Position numbers and translations under genes: made by a program | Assembly (NCBI GenBank): GCA_017619675.1 | Contig: JAFZRX010000016.1 | Location: forward strand, 1-64,000 | Direction: 5' to 3' | Origin: Bacteroidales bacterium | Lineage (GTDB): Bacteria; Bacteroidota; Bacteroidia; Bacteroidales; UBA932 | Length of the DNA stretch: 64,000 nt | Shown here: positions 1-7,300 of the stretch, in pieces | Position numbering within the stretch: position 1 is the first letter of the stretch | How the letters are laid out: the number at the start of each line of letters is the position of its first letter | The notes under the pieces: generated by a model | The model's database searches: none | Seen by the model: the letters and a program-made list of their open reading frames with translations, nothing else | What the model was told of the DNA's origin: nothing

Positions 1-77
1 CTATGGCGAAACCGGTAATTGGGGCTAAGTCGTAACAATGTAGCCGTTCAGGAAGGTGTGGCTGGAACACCTCCTTT
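1..77 (+). rRNA. rrs: 16S ribosomal RNA, 3' end only
   Basis: The sequence matches the universal end of 16S rRNA: AAGTCGTAACAA, then helix 45 with its GGAA loop, then the anti-Shine-Dalgarno tail CACCTCCTTTT. The 5' part lies outside the window. Two things are odd. The normally invariant AACAAGGTAGCC reads AACAATGTAGCC, and helix 45 carries further changes (GTTCAGGAAGGTGTGG where Bacteroidales usually have GTACCGGAAGGTGCGG) that add a T-T and an A-G mismatch. The copy may be divergent or the assembly poor at this point. The exact mature 3' end is estimated. Confidence 0.9.
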
Positions 78-129
78 TTGGAGTTCTAACTTGATACTCT
101 CAATTTGTACTTATCTTTCATTATTATAC

Positions 130-206
130 AGGCTCTTAGCTCAGTTGGTTAGAGCGCTACACTGATAATGTAGAGGTCGGCAGTTCAACTCTGCCAGGGC
201 CTACCA
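130..206 (+). tRNA. tRNA-Ile (GAT)
   Basis: A complete cloverleaf is visible. The acceptor AGGCTCT pairs with AGGGCCT, the anticodon stem CTACA/TGTAG encloses loop CTGATAA (anticodon GAT), and the T stem GGCAG/CTGCC encloses TTCAACT. Discriminator A203 is followed by an encoded CCA. Starting at 130, one base before the more obvious GGCTC, gives a fully paired acceptor. It sits about 50 bases after 16S, the usual spacer position. Confidence 0.95.
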
Positions 207-211
207 CCCCC

Positions 212-284
212 GGGGGTATAGCTCAGTTGGTAGAGCACCTGCTTTGCAAGCAGGGGGTCAGGAGTTCGAATCTCCTTATCTCCA
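212..284 (+). tRNA. tRNA-Ala (TGC)
   Basis: The acceptor GGGGGTA pairs with TATCTCC, the anticodon loop TTTGCAA sits in stem CCTGC/GCAGG (anticodon TGC), and the T arm is AGGAG-TTCGAAT-CTCCT. CCA is not encoded (the next bases are CAAA), unlike the neighbouring tRNA-Ile. In a standard rRNA operon the 23S gene would follow; here a terminator follows directly. Confidence 0.96.
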
Positions 285-332
285 CAAAAAAAGACGCAGA
301 CAATAGTCCGCGTCTTTTTTTTGTGTGGAGAT
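278..332 (+). terminator. Intrinsic terminator whose stem includes the tRNA-Ala 3' end
   Basis: AAAAAAAGACGC and GCGTCTTTTTTTT form a strong stem around a 12-base loop, followed by a T run. Pairing continues outward: ATCTCCAC, the tRNA 3' acceptor strand at 278-285, can pair with GTGGAGAT at 325-332 after a small bulge. The acceptor strand therefore has two possible partners. The same design is seen at tRNA-Pro. Confidence 0.85.
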
Positions 333-526
333 TATATCCCCCTGCACCCCCAGGGGAGAAGGGGAAGGATCCCCTTCCGCTGCTTTCGCAGCTATCCCCT
401 CGGTCGGTGCTTCGCACCTCCGATTATCGCAGGTCGTGTGCAAAAAGGGGGTTATTTGCTCACGGGTGGGCAAAAAAGAGGGTCTCCGGGTGCAAATAAG
501 GCCGAATTTGCACACAGCCGCTCCTT

Positions 527-559
527 TGACGCTCCGGCACGGCGCCTGACGGCGCCTTC
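527..559 (+). repeat. 33-bp dispersed repeat, copy 1
   Basis: These 33 bases, beginning TGACGCTCCGG and containing GGCGCCTGACGGCGCC, are the exact reverse complement of 39961-39993. Both copies lie in non-coding islands downstream of a tRNA and its terminator. The inner GGCGCC...GGCGCC can form a hairpin. This suggests a REP-like element family of the genome. Confidence 0.9.
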
Positions 560-571
560 AATTATTGTTTG

Positions 572-597
572 GTACACCAAAGGGGTGTTTGGTGTAC
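572..597. promoter_or_regulatory. 10-bp perfect palindrome upstream of the GDSL gene
   Basis: GTACACCAAA and TTTGGTGTAC are perfect inverted copies separated by six bases. The site ends 68 bases before the start codon at 666, a position suitable for a dimeric repressor or activator. It may instead be one more element of the palindromic island. No clear TAnnTTTG box is seen near it. Confidence 0.45.
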
Positions 598-665
598 GGC
601 GTATTAAAAGTTTTTGATAACTTTATATGCATTTTTTCCTGGAGTAGTATCAAGACAATCATAAA

Positions 666-1868
666 ATGAGAAACGTTAAACTATTGAAGACTGCGGTAGT
701 GGTCATCGCTGTTGTCGTGTCGCGGGTGTTCGCTTTAGCGGGGGAACCCACTACCGTTATGTATCACCAGGCGCTGAATTCAGGGAACAAGCCTTCCGAC
801 ATTGTGATCCCTGAGGGTGTCGCCGCCTATAAGGCCGAAGGGCTGAGCGTTACCAAGCCCGGCGAGGTGGTGACGCTGGACCGCTATTATTCCCTGGCCG
901 AAAGGACGGTGCGCTATGTTGCGCGCTTCTCCAAGGATGCGGTGGCCCTGTTCACCTCCAATTCCAAGGATTTCACCGCTTTCGTGGACATGCCGCGTGG
1001 GAAGTGGGGCATCAAGCTTCCGCAAGGTTTCCGCAACTACATCAACAGGGAAGTGTCTTTTTCATCGGACCCTGCCCACGAGTATCTGGTGGAGATCACG
1101 CGCTATTATTCAACGATGACAGCGGTGCTGTATGACCTTTACACCGGGGAGGAGGCGCGCATAGAGGTGACCAACGACGGAGCCGGAGGAGCCGGACCGG
1201 GCGTGGTGAATACTGGCCAGCGTGTGGGCTTGCTGCATGACTATTACTGCTTCGGGCTGGATTCTGGAACGGAGTTGATTGTCAGTGACATGACCGTACT
1301 GGCGCGGCAGTGTGACTATACGCTTTTGATTTACGGAGATTCCATCACCGAGCCGGATGACTATTATCCCGCGAGCATATTCGACAAGACCTGGGTGCGC
1401 CTGATAATTGACAATGTTCCCGGCAAGGCTGCGGCCAGCGGCCGCGGAGGCACGCAGATAAAGGAAATCCTTCTGCGCATCAAGAACGAGCTGCCGTATG
1501 TAAAGTCAAAGTACGTGATGGTGACCATTGGAACAAATGACGGAAATACGGAGGAGAACCTTTCGGAACTGGTGGAGTATATCCTTTCCCAGGGTTCCGT
1601 GCCAATCCTGAACAACATCCCTTCCAACGAGCATAATTCCCAGGTGGCTGTCAACGCGCAGATCGAAAAGATCCGTCAGAAATACGGGTTGAAAGGCGCG
1701 CGCTTTGACATCCCCACTTCCCTGGGACATGACGGGAAGGAGGTTGACGAGTCCACGATGTGGGTGGAGGAATACGGCTTCGGGTCATACCGCCATCATC
1801 CCAACGTAAAGGGGGCCAAGCTGATGTACCTCCAGACGCTGGTGGACGTCCCTGAGATATACGAATAG
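666..1868 (+). CDS. Secreted SGNH/GDSL-family hydrolase (putative esterase)
   Basis: A 400-residue protein with an N-terminal signal peptide (hydrophobic residues 7-24) and a two-part body. Residues about 30-210 are beta-rich and resemble the jelly-roll domain in front of many Bacteroidota carbohydrate esterases. From about 218 on is an SGNH hydrolase: block I YGDSIT with the likely nucleophile Ser226, a conserved GTNDGN block, and a late HHPN block supplying the catalytic His. The family removes acetyl or other acyl groups from plant polysaccharides, so a role in deacylating glycans outside the inner membrane is likely; the substrate cannot be read. A lipoprotein gene follows 17 bases downstream on the same strand. 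Confidence 0.85.
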   Translation: MRNVKLLKTAVVVIAVVVSRVFALAGEPTTVMYHQALNSGNKPSDIVIPEGVAAYKAEGLSVTKPGEVVTLDRYYSLAERTVRYVARFSKDAVALFTSNSKDFTAFVDMPRGKWGIKLPQGFRNYINREVSFSSDPAHEYLVEITRYYSTMTAVLYDLYTGEEARIEVTNDGAGGAGPGVVNTGQRVGLLHDYYCFGLDSGTELIVSDMTVLARQCDYTLLIYGDSITEPDDYYPASIFDKTWVRLIIDNVPGKAAASGRGGTQIKEILLRIKNELPYVKSKYVMVTIGTNDGNTEENLSELVEYILSQGSVPILNNIPSNEHNSQVAVNAQIEKIRQKYGLKGARFDIPTSLGHDGKEVDESTMWVEEYGFGSYRHHPNVKGAKLMYLQTLVDVPEIYE

Positions 1869-1885
1869 TTTAACAGTGTATTGCC

Positions 1886-2713
1886 ATGAATAGAGTTAGT
1901 CTGTACCAAAACCTGAAGCTGATAGCGCTTGCTGTCCTTTTTTCCTTCCTTGCCTTCAGCTGCCACCCAAAGGAACCACCGGTAGTGGATGGATCTGAGG
2001 AAGTGGTAATGGGCAGTAATCCCGTTCAACCCGTTGAACCCGCTGAGTCCGTTGGACAGGATGAACCTGATCCCGATATCGGGCCTATTGTCTGGAGCAC
2101 CGGTCCTTCTCAGGAGGAATATGAAAATCTCACTCAGGAAGATGTCCATGATTACACGGTTGACCTTGAGGTCACGGATAAGATCAGGTTGGACAAGAAG
2201 GGAGAAATGTTTGTCTGGATAGGAGTTAAAGGGGAAATGCCGGAGCAGAGCCAAGGTATGGTGCGGGATGTGAAAATTGTACCGAACGTTTCAGCGAACT
2301 ATGTCCGGATAACCCCTTATGCTCCTGAGTTTGAGGTTGATCCTCCACAAAAGGTAATGCCTTTGGAACCAGATGGCTGCAGTACAACTTTTACTTTGAT
2401 TCCTATTAAGGAAGGATCCTTCATGGTAAGGGCAGAAGTGGAATTCTTCAAAGACGAAGAATGCACTCTCCGGGCAAAAGGGCCGCAGAATTCCGCCAGG
2501 ATGGAGGTAAAGGTTTCGGTCAGCAGAATTAAAGAACTGTTGGATACCGTATGGCATAAGTTCAAGGACTTCTGGGGCATTCTGGTGACCTTGATATTCG
2601 CCGCCCTTCTCTTTGTGATCCGCAAATACATAAAGAAGAAGACCGGTTATGGAGGGAATGGGGAATTAGAATCAGGAACAGAAACAGAAGCGGAAGATTC
2701 CCAGGAAGAATGA
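1886..2713 (+). CDS. Putative lipoprotein with C-terminal membrane anchor, unknown function
   Basis: A 275-residue protein not recognised as a known family. Residues 1-25 form a lipoprotein signal with lipobox FSC (Cys26). An acidic, Pro-rich stretch (about 35-70) leads into a beta-rich region. A hydrophobic segment around 222-246 is followed by RKYIKKK and an acidic tail. A lipidated N-terminus combined with a C-terminal transmembrane helix is unusual and would tether both ends to membrane. It follows the GDSL hydrolase by 17 bases and probably shares its transcript, which ends at the hairpin overlapping the 3' end. Confidence 0.7.
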   Translation: MNRVSLYQNLKLIALAVLFSFLAFSCHPKEPPVVDGSEEVVMGSNPVQPVEPAESVGQDEPDPDIGPIVWSTGPSQEEYENLTQEDVHDYTVDLEVTDKIRLDKKGEMFVWIGVKGEMPEQSQGMVRDVKIVPNVSANYVRITPYAPEFEVDPPQKVMPLEPDGCSTTFTLIPIKEGSFMVRAEVEFFKDEECTLRAKGPQNSARMEVKVSVSRIKELLDTVWHKFKDFWGILVTLIFAALLFVIRKYIKKKTGYGGNGELESGTETEAEDSQEE

Positions 2714-2752
2714 TAAAAAAGAAGGGGGCCCTTAAGCCTCCTTCTTTTCTTT
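2708..2752. terminator. Bidirectional terminator between convergent genes
   Basis: AAAGAAGG plus GGGC and GCC plus TCCTTCTTTT form a stem around CCTTAA, with A-rich sequence on the left and T-rich sequence on the right. It can stop the lipoprotein transcript on + and the repeat-protein transcript on -. It overlaps the last codons of both. Confidence 0.7.
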
Positions 2753-3073
2753 CATCTCGTTGATCTTGGCCTTGGCCTTGCAGGTCAGTTCCTTGGCCTC
2801 TACTTTTGCCTCGGCATAGACTTCCTTTGCCTTGGCTGCGGCTTTCTCGCTGAATTCCTTGGCTTCCACCTTTGCCTTGGCGCCTAATTCCTTGGCCTTT
2901 ACGGCTGCCTTGTCGCCAAGTTCCTTTGCCTTCACCTGGGCTTTCTCACCAAGTTCCTTGGCCTCTTCCTTGATCTTTTCACCAGCCTTTCCGGCATAAT
3001 ACTGGGCCTTCTCTCCAAAGGTAACCTTTCCGTCACCATTGAGGTCCATTGGGTTTTTTACTTCTTCTGCCAT
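2732..3073 (-). CDS. Small EF-hand plus 11-mer amphipathic repeat protein (LEA/apolipoprotein-like)
   Basis: A 113-residue protein without a signal peptide. Residues 10-21 form a complete 12-residue EF-hand loop (Asp10, Asn12, Asp14, Lys16, Thr18, Glu21), as in calcium-binding proteins. From about residue 35 to 105 the sequence repeats every 11 residues (KAKELGEKAQV, KAKELGDKAAV, KAKELGAKAKV and variants), predicting a long charged amphipathic helix like LEA or apolipoprotein repeats. A desiccation, membrane-surface or protein-stabilising role is possible but inferred. No function can be assigned. It stands alone, transcribed toward the shared terminator. Confidence 0.8.
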   Translation of the reverse strand: MAEEVKNPMDLNGDGKVTFGEKAQYYAGKAGEKIKEEAKELGEKAQVKAKELGDKAAVKAKELGAKAKVEAKEFSEKAAAKAKEVYAEAKVEAKELTCKAKAKINEMKEKKEA

Positions 3074-3119
3074 AGTTTTGGGTTTTTAGTATTTAGTTCT
3101 GTACAAATTTAATAAAAAA

Positions 3120-4262
3120 TTATTTCCACTGGTCTTTTATGTTCCATTCGGGAAGGAACTCCAGATAAGGGGTGCCGTCCTCGCGGAATAGGATTGGAAG
3201 CCAGATGTAACGTCCGTCGATAGGGGTCCTGGGACGCCAGTTGTCGGCCATGAAAAGGAATGCGTCCTTCTTGCCCGGGACAGGCAGGATGAATGTGCTC
3301 TGGCCGTGGTAGGTGAGGTCCGCATCTTCTCCGGTGCAGGGATTGGGGTGCTGGGTCCAGGGGCCGAATATGTTAGTGGCGGAGAACATCCTGGCGGCGT
3401 TGGGATCCCATCCCGTGCAGCCGGATGTTATCATCCAGTAAGTGCCGTCCTTCTTGAAGATTGCGGGGGCCTCGTTGTGGCCTGCGGGGATGACGCGGGC
3501 GTAGCGGCCGCTATGGGCGGTGTAATCGTCAGTAAGTTCAGCGATGTTAAGGGTGAGGTTGTCCTCGGCTGAGTATATGTGGTAGGCCTTGCCGTCGTCA
3601 TCTACGTACAGGGTCATGTCGCGGGACATCTGTCCTGTCTCGAAGTCGTGCTTGAAAAGCAGGCCTTTCTTTACGGCATCCACCCATTCCGGGGTCCAGG
3701 AGCGAGGGTAGTCCGCAGGGTCCAGGGCGTTCATCTCGTCTATCTCCGCCTGGGTCATGTTCTCGGGATAGATTCCCGGGTTCACGCGGCCGGAGCGCAG
3801 GAATGTGTAAGGTCCCGTCACGTTGTCGCTTATGGCCACGCCGGCGCGGGCGGCATTGTATCCCTGCCCCCTGAGTTCCAGATGGAACCACATAACGAAC
3901 TTTTTTGTCTTGGGATTGTATATCACTTTTGGCCTTTCAAGGGTGCATCCCCTGGTGATGTCGCTGGCGGGGTCGTCAACCACGCTCAGGGCTACGCCTT
4001 CGTTCGTCCAGTTCACCAGGTCCTTGGATGAATAGCAGGTCACTCCCACCAGGGCGTTGTTGCTGCGCTCGCCCTTGTGCTCTCCAAACCAGTAGAAGGT
4101 ATCGTCATAATAGAGTATTCCGCCTCCGTGGGCGTTGATGTGAACGCCGTCCTGGTCCGGCCAGACTTCAAGGGAGCGGATGGGGGCGTCCGTGTAAGGG
4201 GAGGAGCACGCCGCGGCAAGGAAGGCCGCTGCCGCGATTAAGAATTTTACAAGGATTTTCAT
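3120..4262 (-). CDS. Lipoprotein glycoside hydrolase family 43 (exo-beta-1,3-galactanase-like)
   Basis: A 380-residue protein with a lipobox (AAAC, Cys19), so probably anchored to a membrane. The rest is a single five-bladed propeller of GH43 type. The opening block reads INAHGGG where most GH43 members have the base Asp; this is typical of the subfamily containing exo-beta-1,3-galactanases, in which the usual base is missing. Glu264 in GHNEAPAIF is the likely acid, and an Asp at about 215-221 the pKa modulator. Probable substrates are galactan side chains such as those of arabinogalactan proteins. It is divergent from the GH3 gene, with a 94-base gap. Confidence 0.85.
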   Translation of the reverse strand: MKILVKFLIAAAAFLAAACSSPYTDAPIRSLEVWPDQDGVHINAHGGGILYYDDTFYWFGEHKGERSNNALVGVTCYSSKDLVNWTNEGVALSVVDDPASDITRGCTLERPKVIYNPKTKKFVMWFHLELRGQGYNAARAGVAISDNVTGPYTFLRSGRVNPGIYPENMTQAEIDEMNALDPADYPRSWTPEWVDAVKKGLLFKHDFETGQMSRDMTLYVDDDGKAYHIYSAEDNLTLNIAELTDDYTAHSGRYARVIPAGHNEAPAIFKKDGTYWMITSGCTGWDPNAARMFSATNIFGPWTQHPNPCTGEDADLTYHGQSTFILPVPGKKDAFLFMADNWRPRTPIDGRYIWLPILFREDGTPYLEFLPEWNIKDQWK

Positions 4263-4356
4263 GGCTGGGATTAAATATTTTTGAAAAGGTAATTATTATT
4301 CTACAATAATAATTGCTATCTTCAAAAAAAATTTGTTCTAACCATTAAATAGTATT
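4263..4356. promoter_or_regulatory. Divergent promoter region between GH43 and GH3
   Basis: A 94-base AT-rich gap separating two divergent glycoside hydrolase genes. It holds TATTTTTG at 4276-4283 on +, matching TAnnTTTG, but without a good TTTG 20 bases upstream. No operator-like palindrome stands out. Confidence 0.4.
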
Positions 4357-7300
4357 ATGAAGTCCAATCTATTCAGAACTACAAAACTTCTGTTTGCAAC
4401 ACTCGCATCAGTGTTGCTGCTGAGTTCATCGGAGCCTGTTCCTATTTATATGAACACCTCCTACTCCTTTGAGGAGAGGGCTGCGGACCTGGTTTCACGC
4501 CTTACCCTTGAAGAGAAACAGAGCCTTCTTGGAAACAGCATGGCAGCCGTTCCGCGTCTCGGAATCAAGGCTTACAATGTTTGGAGCGAGGCCCTTCACG
4601 GAGTGCTTTCCGGCGCCAACGCCGCCGCAGGTATCCCGGGACCTTCCTCATTCCCTAACAGCGTAGCCATCGGTTCAAGTTGGGACCCTGACCTCGCGCA
4701 GAGGATGGCGAGCGCCATCACTGACGAGGCCCGCGCCATCTTCCAGACCGGCACCAAGGGCCTTACATTCTGGTCTCCTGTAGTGGAGCCTGTCCGCGAC
4801 CCCCGCTGGGGAAGGACGGGAGAGTCCTACGGAGAGGATCCTTTCCTGGCAGCAGAGATCGCCAGGGGATTCGTACGCGGATTCATGGGCCCGGACAAGA
4901 CTTACCTGAAGGCCGTTCCTACCGCAAAGCACTACTTTGCCAACAACAGTGAGTTCGACCGTCACGTGAGCAGTTCCAACATGGACAGCCGTGACATGAG
5001 GGAGTTCTACCTCTATCCTTACAAGGTCCTCATCGAGAAAGAGGCCCTGCCTTCAATCATGTCCTCCTACAACGCCGTAAACGGAGAGCCTACAACCTCC
5101 AGTGAGTACTACATTGACGTTATCGCCCGCCGTACCTATGGAATGAAGGGATACGTTACAGGAGACTGCTCCGCCGTTGATGACATTTTCACCGGCCACT
5201 ATTACGTGGATACAGCTGAGGAGGCCGCCGCAGAGGGACTCTATGCAGGAGTTGACTCAGACTGCGGAAGCATCTACCAGAGATACATGATCTCCGCCTA
5301 TAACCAGGGACTGGTTTCAATGGCAGTTGTGGACAGGGCGCTGGTTAACATGTTCACCGTGAGGATGCGCACCGGAGAATTCGACCCGGAGGAGAAGGTG
5401 CCTTACACCAAGTATCCTACCACCATGATCAACTCTCCCGCAAACCAGGCTCTTTCAGTTGAACTGGCAACCAAGACCGCCGTCCTCCTGAAGAACACTG
5501 ACCAGGCACTGCCTCTCGAGCCTTCCAAGATCAGGACAATCGCCCTCATTGGCCCCCAGGCCGATGACGTAGAGCTCGGACCATACTCAGGACGCCCTGA
5601 GCAGAGTTCAATGATCTCTCCGTACGCAGGAATCAAGGAGTACTTCGAGAGCCGCGGCATCCCTGTAAACATCAACCTTGTTTCAGGTGCCGACACAAAG
5701 AGCAAGAGCAACCTCCTCTATATCGGTTATTTCGAGATTGAGAAGACTGACGGAAGCGTTCAGCACTATGACGCAACCCAGTTCAGCGCTTGCTCAGACG
5801 GTATCACCGTAGGTTCCGGAATGGGAGAGGAAGAGCAGATCAGGACAATTGACGACGGCGCATGGACCGCATACAACAACATTGACCTTACCAACGTGGA
5901 GAACATTACCGTTGGTCTCAACATCCCTACGGAGGGAGGTATAGTAGAGGCCAGGGTATCTTCTCCTGAAGGAAACCTCGTAGCCACCATCGAGGCCACA
6001 AGGGCTTCCGGTGCAAGGGTTGGAGGCGTTTACGGTACCAGTATGCCAATGACAGCCAAGGCCCTCAAGCTTGGTCTCAACGAGCCCCAAACCCTTTACC
6101 TGGTTTACAAGGCTCCCGCTGACGCTCCTATCGACGACAACACCATCAACGCAGCCAAGAGCGCTGACGTAGCAGTTGTATTCGTGGGAACTGACGAGCA
6201 CACCGCAACCGAGGAGGCAGACCGTCTCACCCTGCTTCTCCCGGGCAACCAGATGGAACTCATCGACGCTGTTGCAGCGGCAAACAAGAAGACCATCGTT
6301 GTGATGCAGACCCTGGGATGCGTAGAGGTTGACCAGTTCAAGGACAATCCCAACATCAAGGGTATCATCTGGACAGGATACAACGGAATGGGTCAGGGCG
6401 CAGCCATTGCCAAGGTTCTCTTCGGAGATGTTAACCCTGGAGGAAAGCTCAACGCAACCTGGTTCAAGACCGTCAAGGACCTTCCGGCAATCACCAACTA
6501 CAACCTCCGCGGAGGAAACGGTGTCAACGGACGTACACTGTGGTACTTTGACAAGCCGGTATCCTATGAGTTCGGATACGGACTTTCATATACTTCTTTC
6601 GCATACAGCAACTTCAACATCAGCCAGAACACCATCACCCCTCAGGACAAGATAACGATCACCGTTGACGTTACCAACACCGGAAACTATGACGGAGACG
6701 AGGTTGTCCAGGTTTACATGACCACTCCTGACAGCCCTGCAAGCCTGCAGAGGCCTATCAAGAGGCTCAAGGGATTCAAGAGGGTTACCATAGCCCGCGG
6801 CCAGACCAAGACCGTCAGCATTGACATTGACTGCGCAGACCTCTGGTTCTGGGATATGGATGCTGACAAGATGACCTACGACCAGGGACGCTACGTATTC
6901 GAGGTTGGTTCTTCTTCAAAGGACATCAGGGGAAGGGTAACCGCCACAATGAGGGGCAACCTTGTTCCTCAGCTCAAGGTGGTTGTGGCTTCCTGCGGAG
7001 TTACCGTGATGAATCCTGGCGAGACCGCACAGGCTGAATACACCGCCGCAATGACGGACGACAGCTTCTACGACGTATCAAAGGCCAGCGTAATCTGGGT
7101 AAGCAACAATCCTAAGGTTGCCGAGGTTTCCTCCACCGGTGTTGTAACAGCCAAGTCAAACGGCGTGGCCACCATCACCGCAAGGGTAAGCATCAACGGC
7201 AAGACCGTGAGCGGAAGCTTCCCTGTAAAGATAATGCCTAACCTGGGACTCTCCAACCTTACCGTTGGCGGAAAGAATATCCTCAAGGCCGGCAACAACG

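Larger units (their letters stand above)
333..665. repeat. Palindrome-rich non-coding island after tRNA-Ala
   Basis: No convincing gene is present. The stretch consists of short inverted repeats: GCTGC-TTTC-GCAGC near 380, GGTGC-TTC-GCACC near 405, GTGCAAAT/ATTTGCAC at 490-513, GGCGCC repeats at 541-556, and a 10-bp palindrome at 572-597. Open frames here are translations of these repeats and have no start context. The 33 bases at 527-559 recur in reverse complement at 39961-39993. The composition resembles the island after tRNA-Pro. Confidence 0.7.

Noticed and set aside
223..617. Overlapping frames across tRNA-Ala and the following island
   Set aside because: They run through a tRNA, a terminator and repeats, and have no start context.
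2760..3040. Tandem DNA repeat or CRISPR-like array
   Set aside because: The repetition is a coding 33-base (11-residue) periodicity of the amphipathic-helix protein, with no spacers.
2732..3073. Dockerin module
   Set aside because: Only one calcium-loop motif is present and no signal peptide, whereas dockerins have two loops and are secreted.
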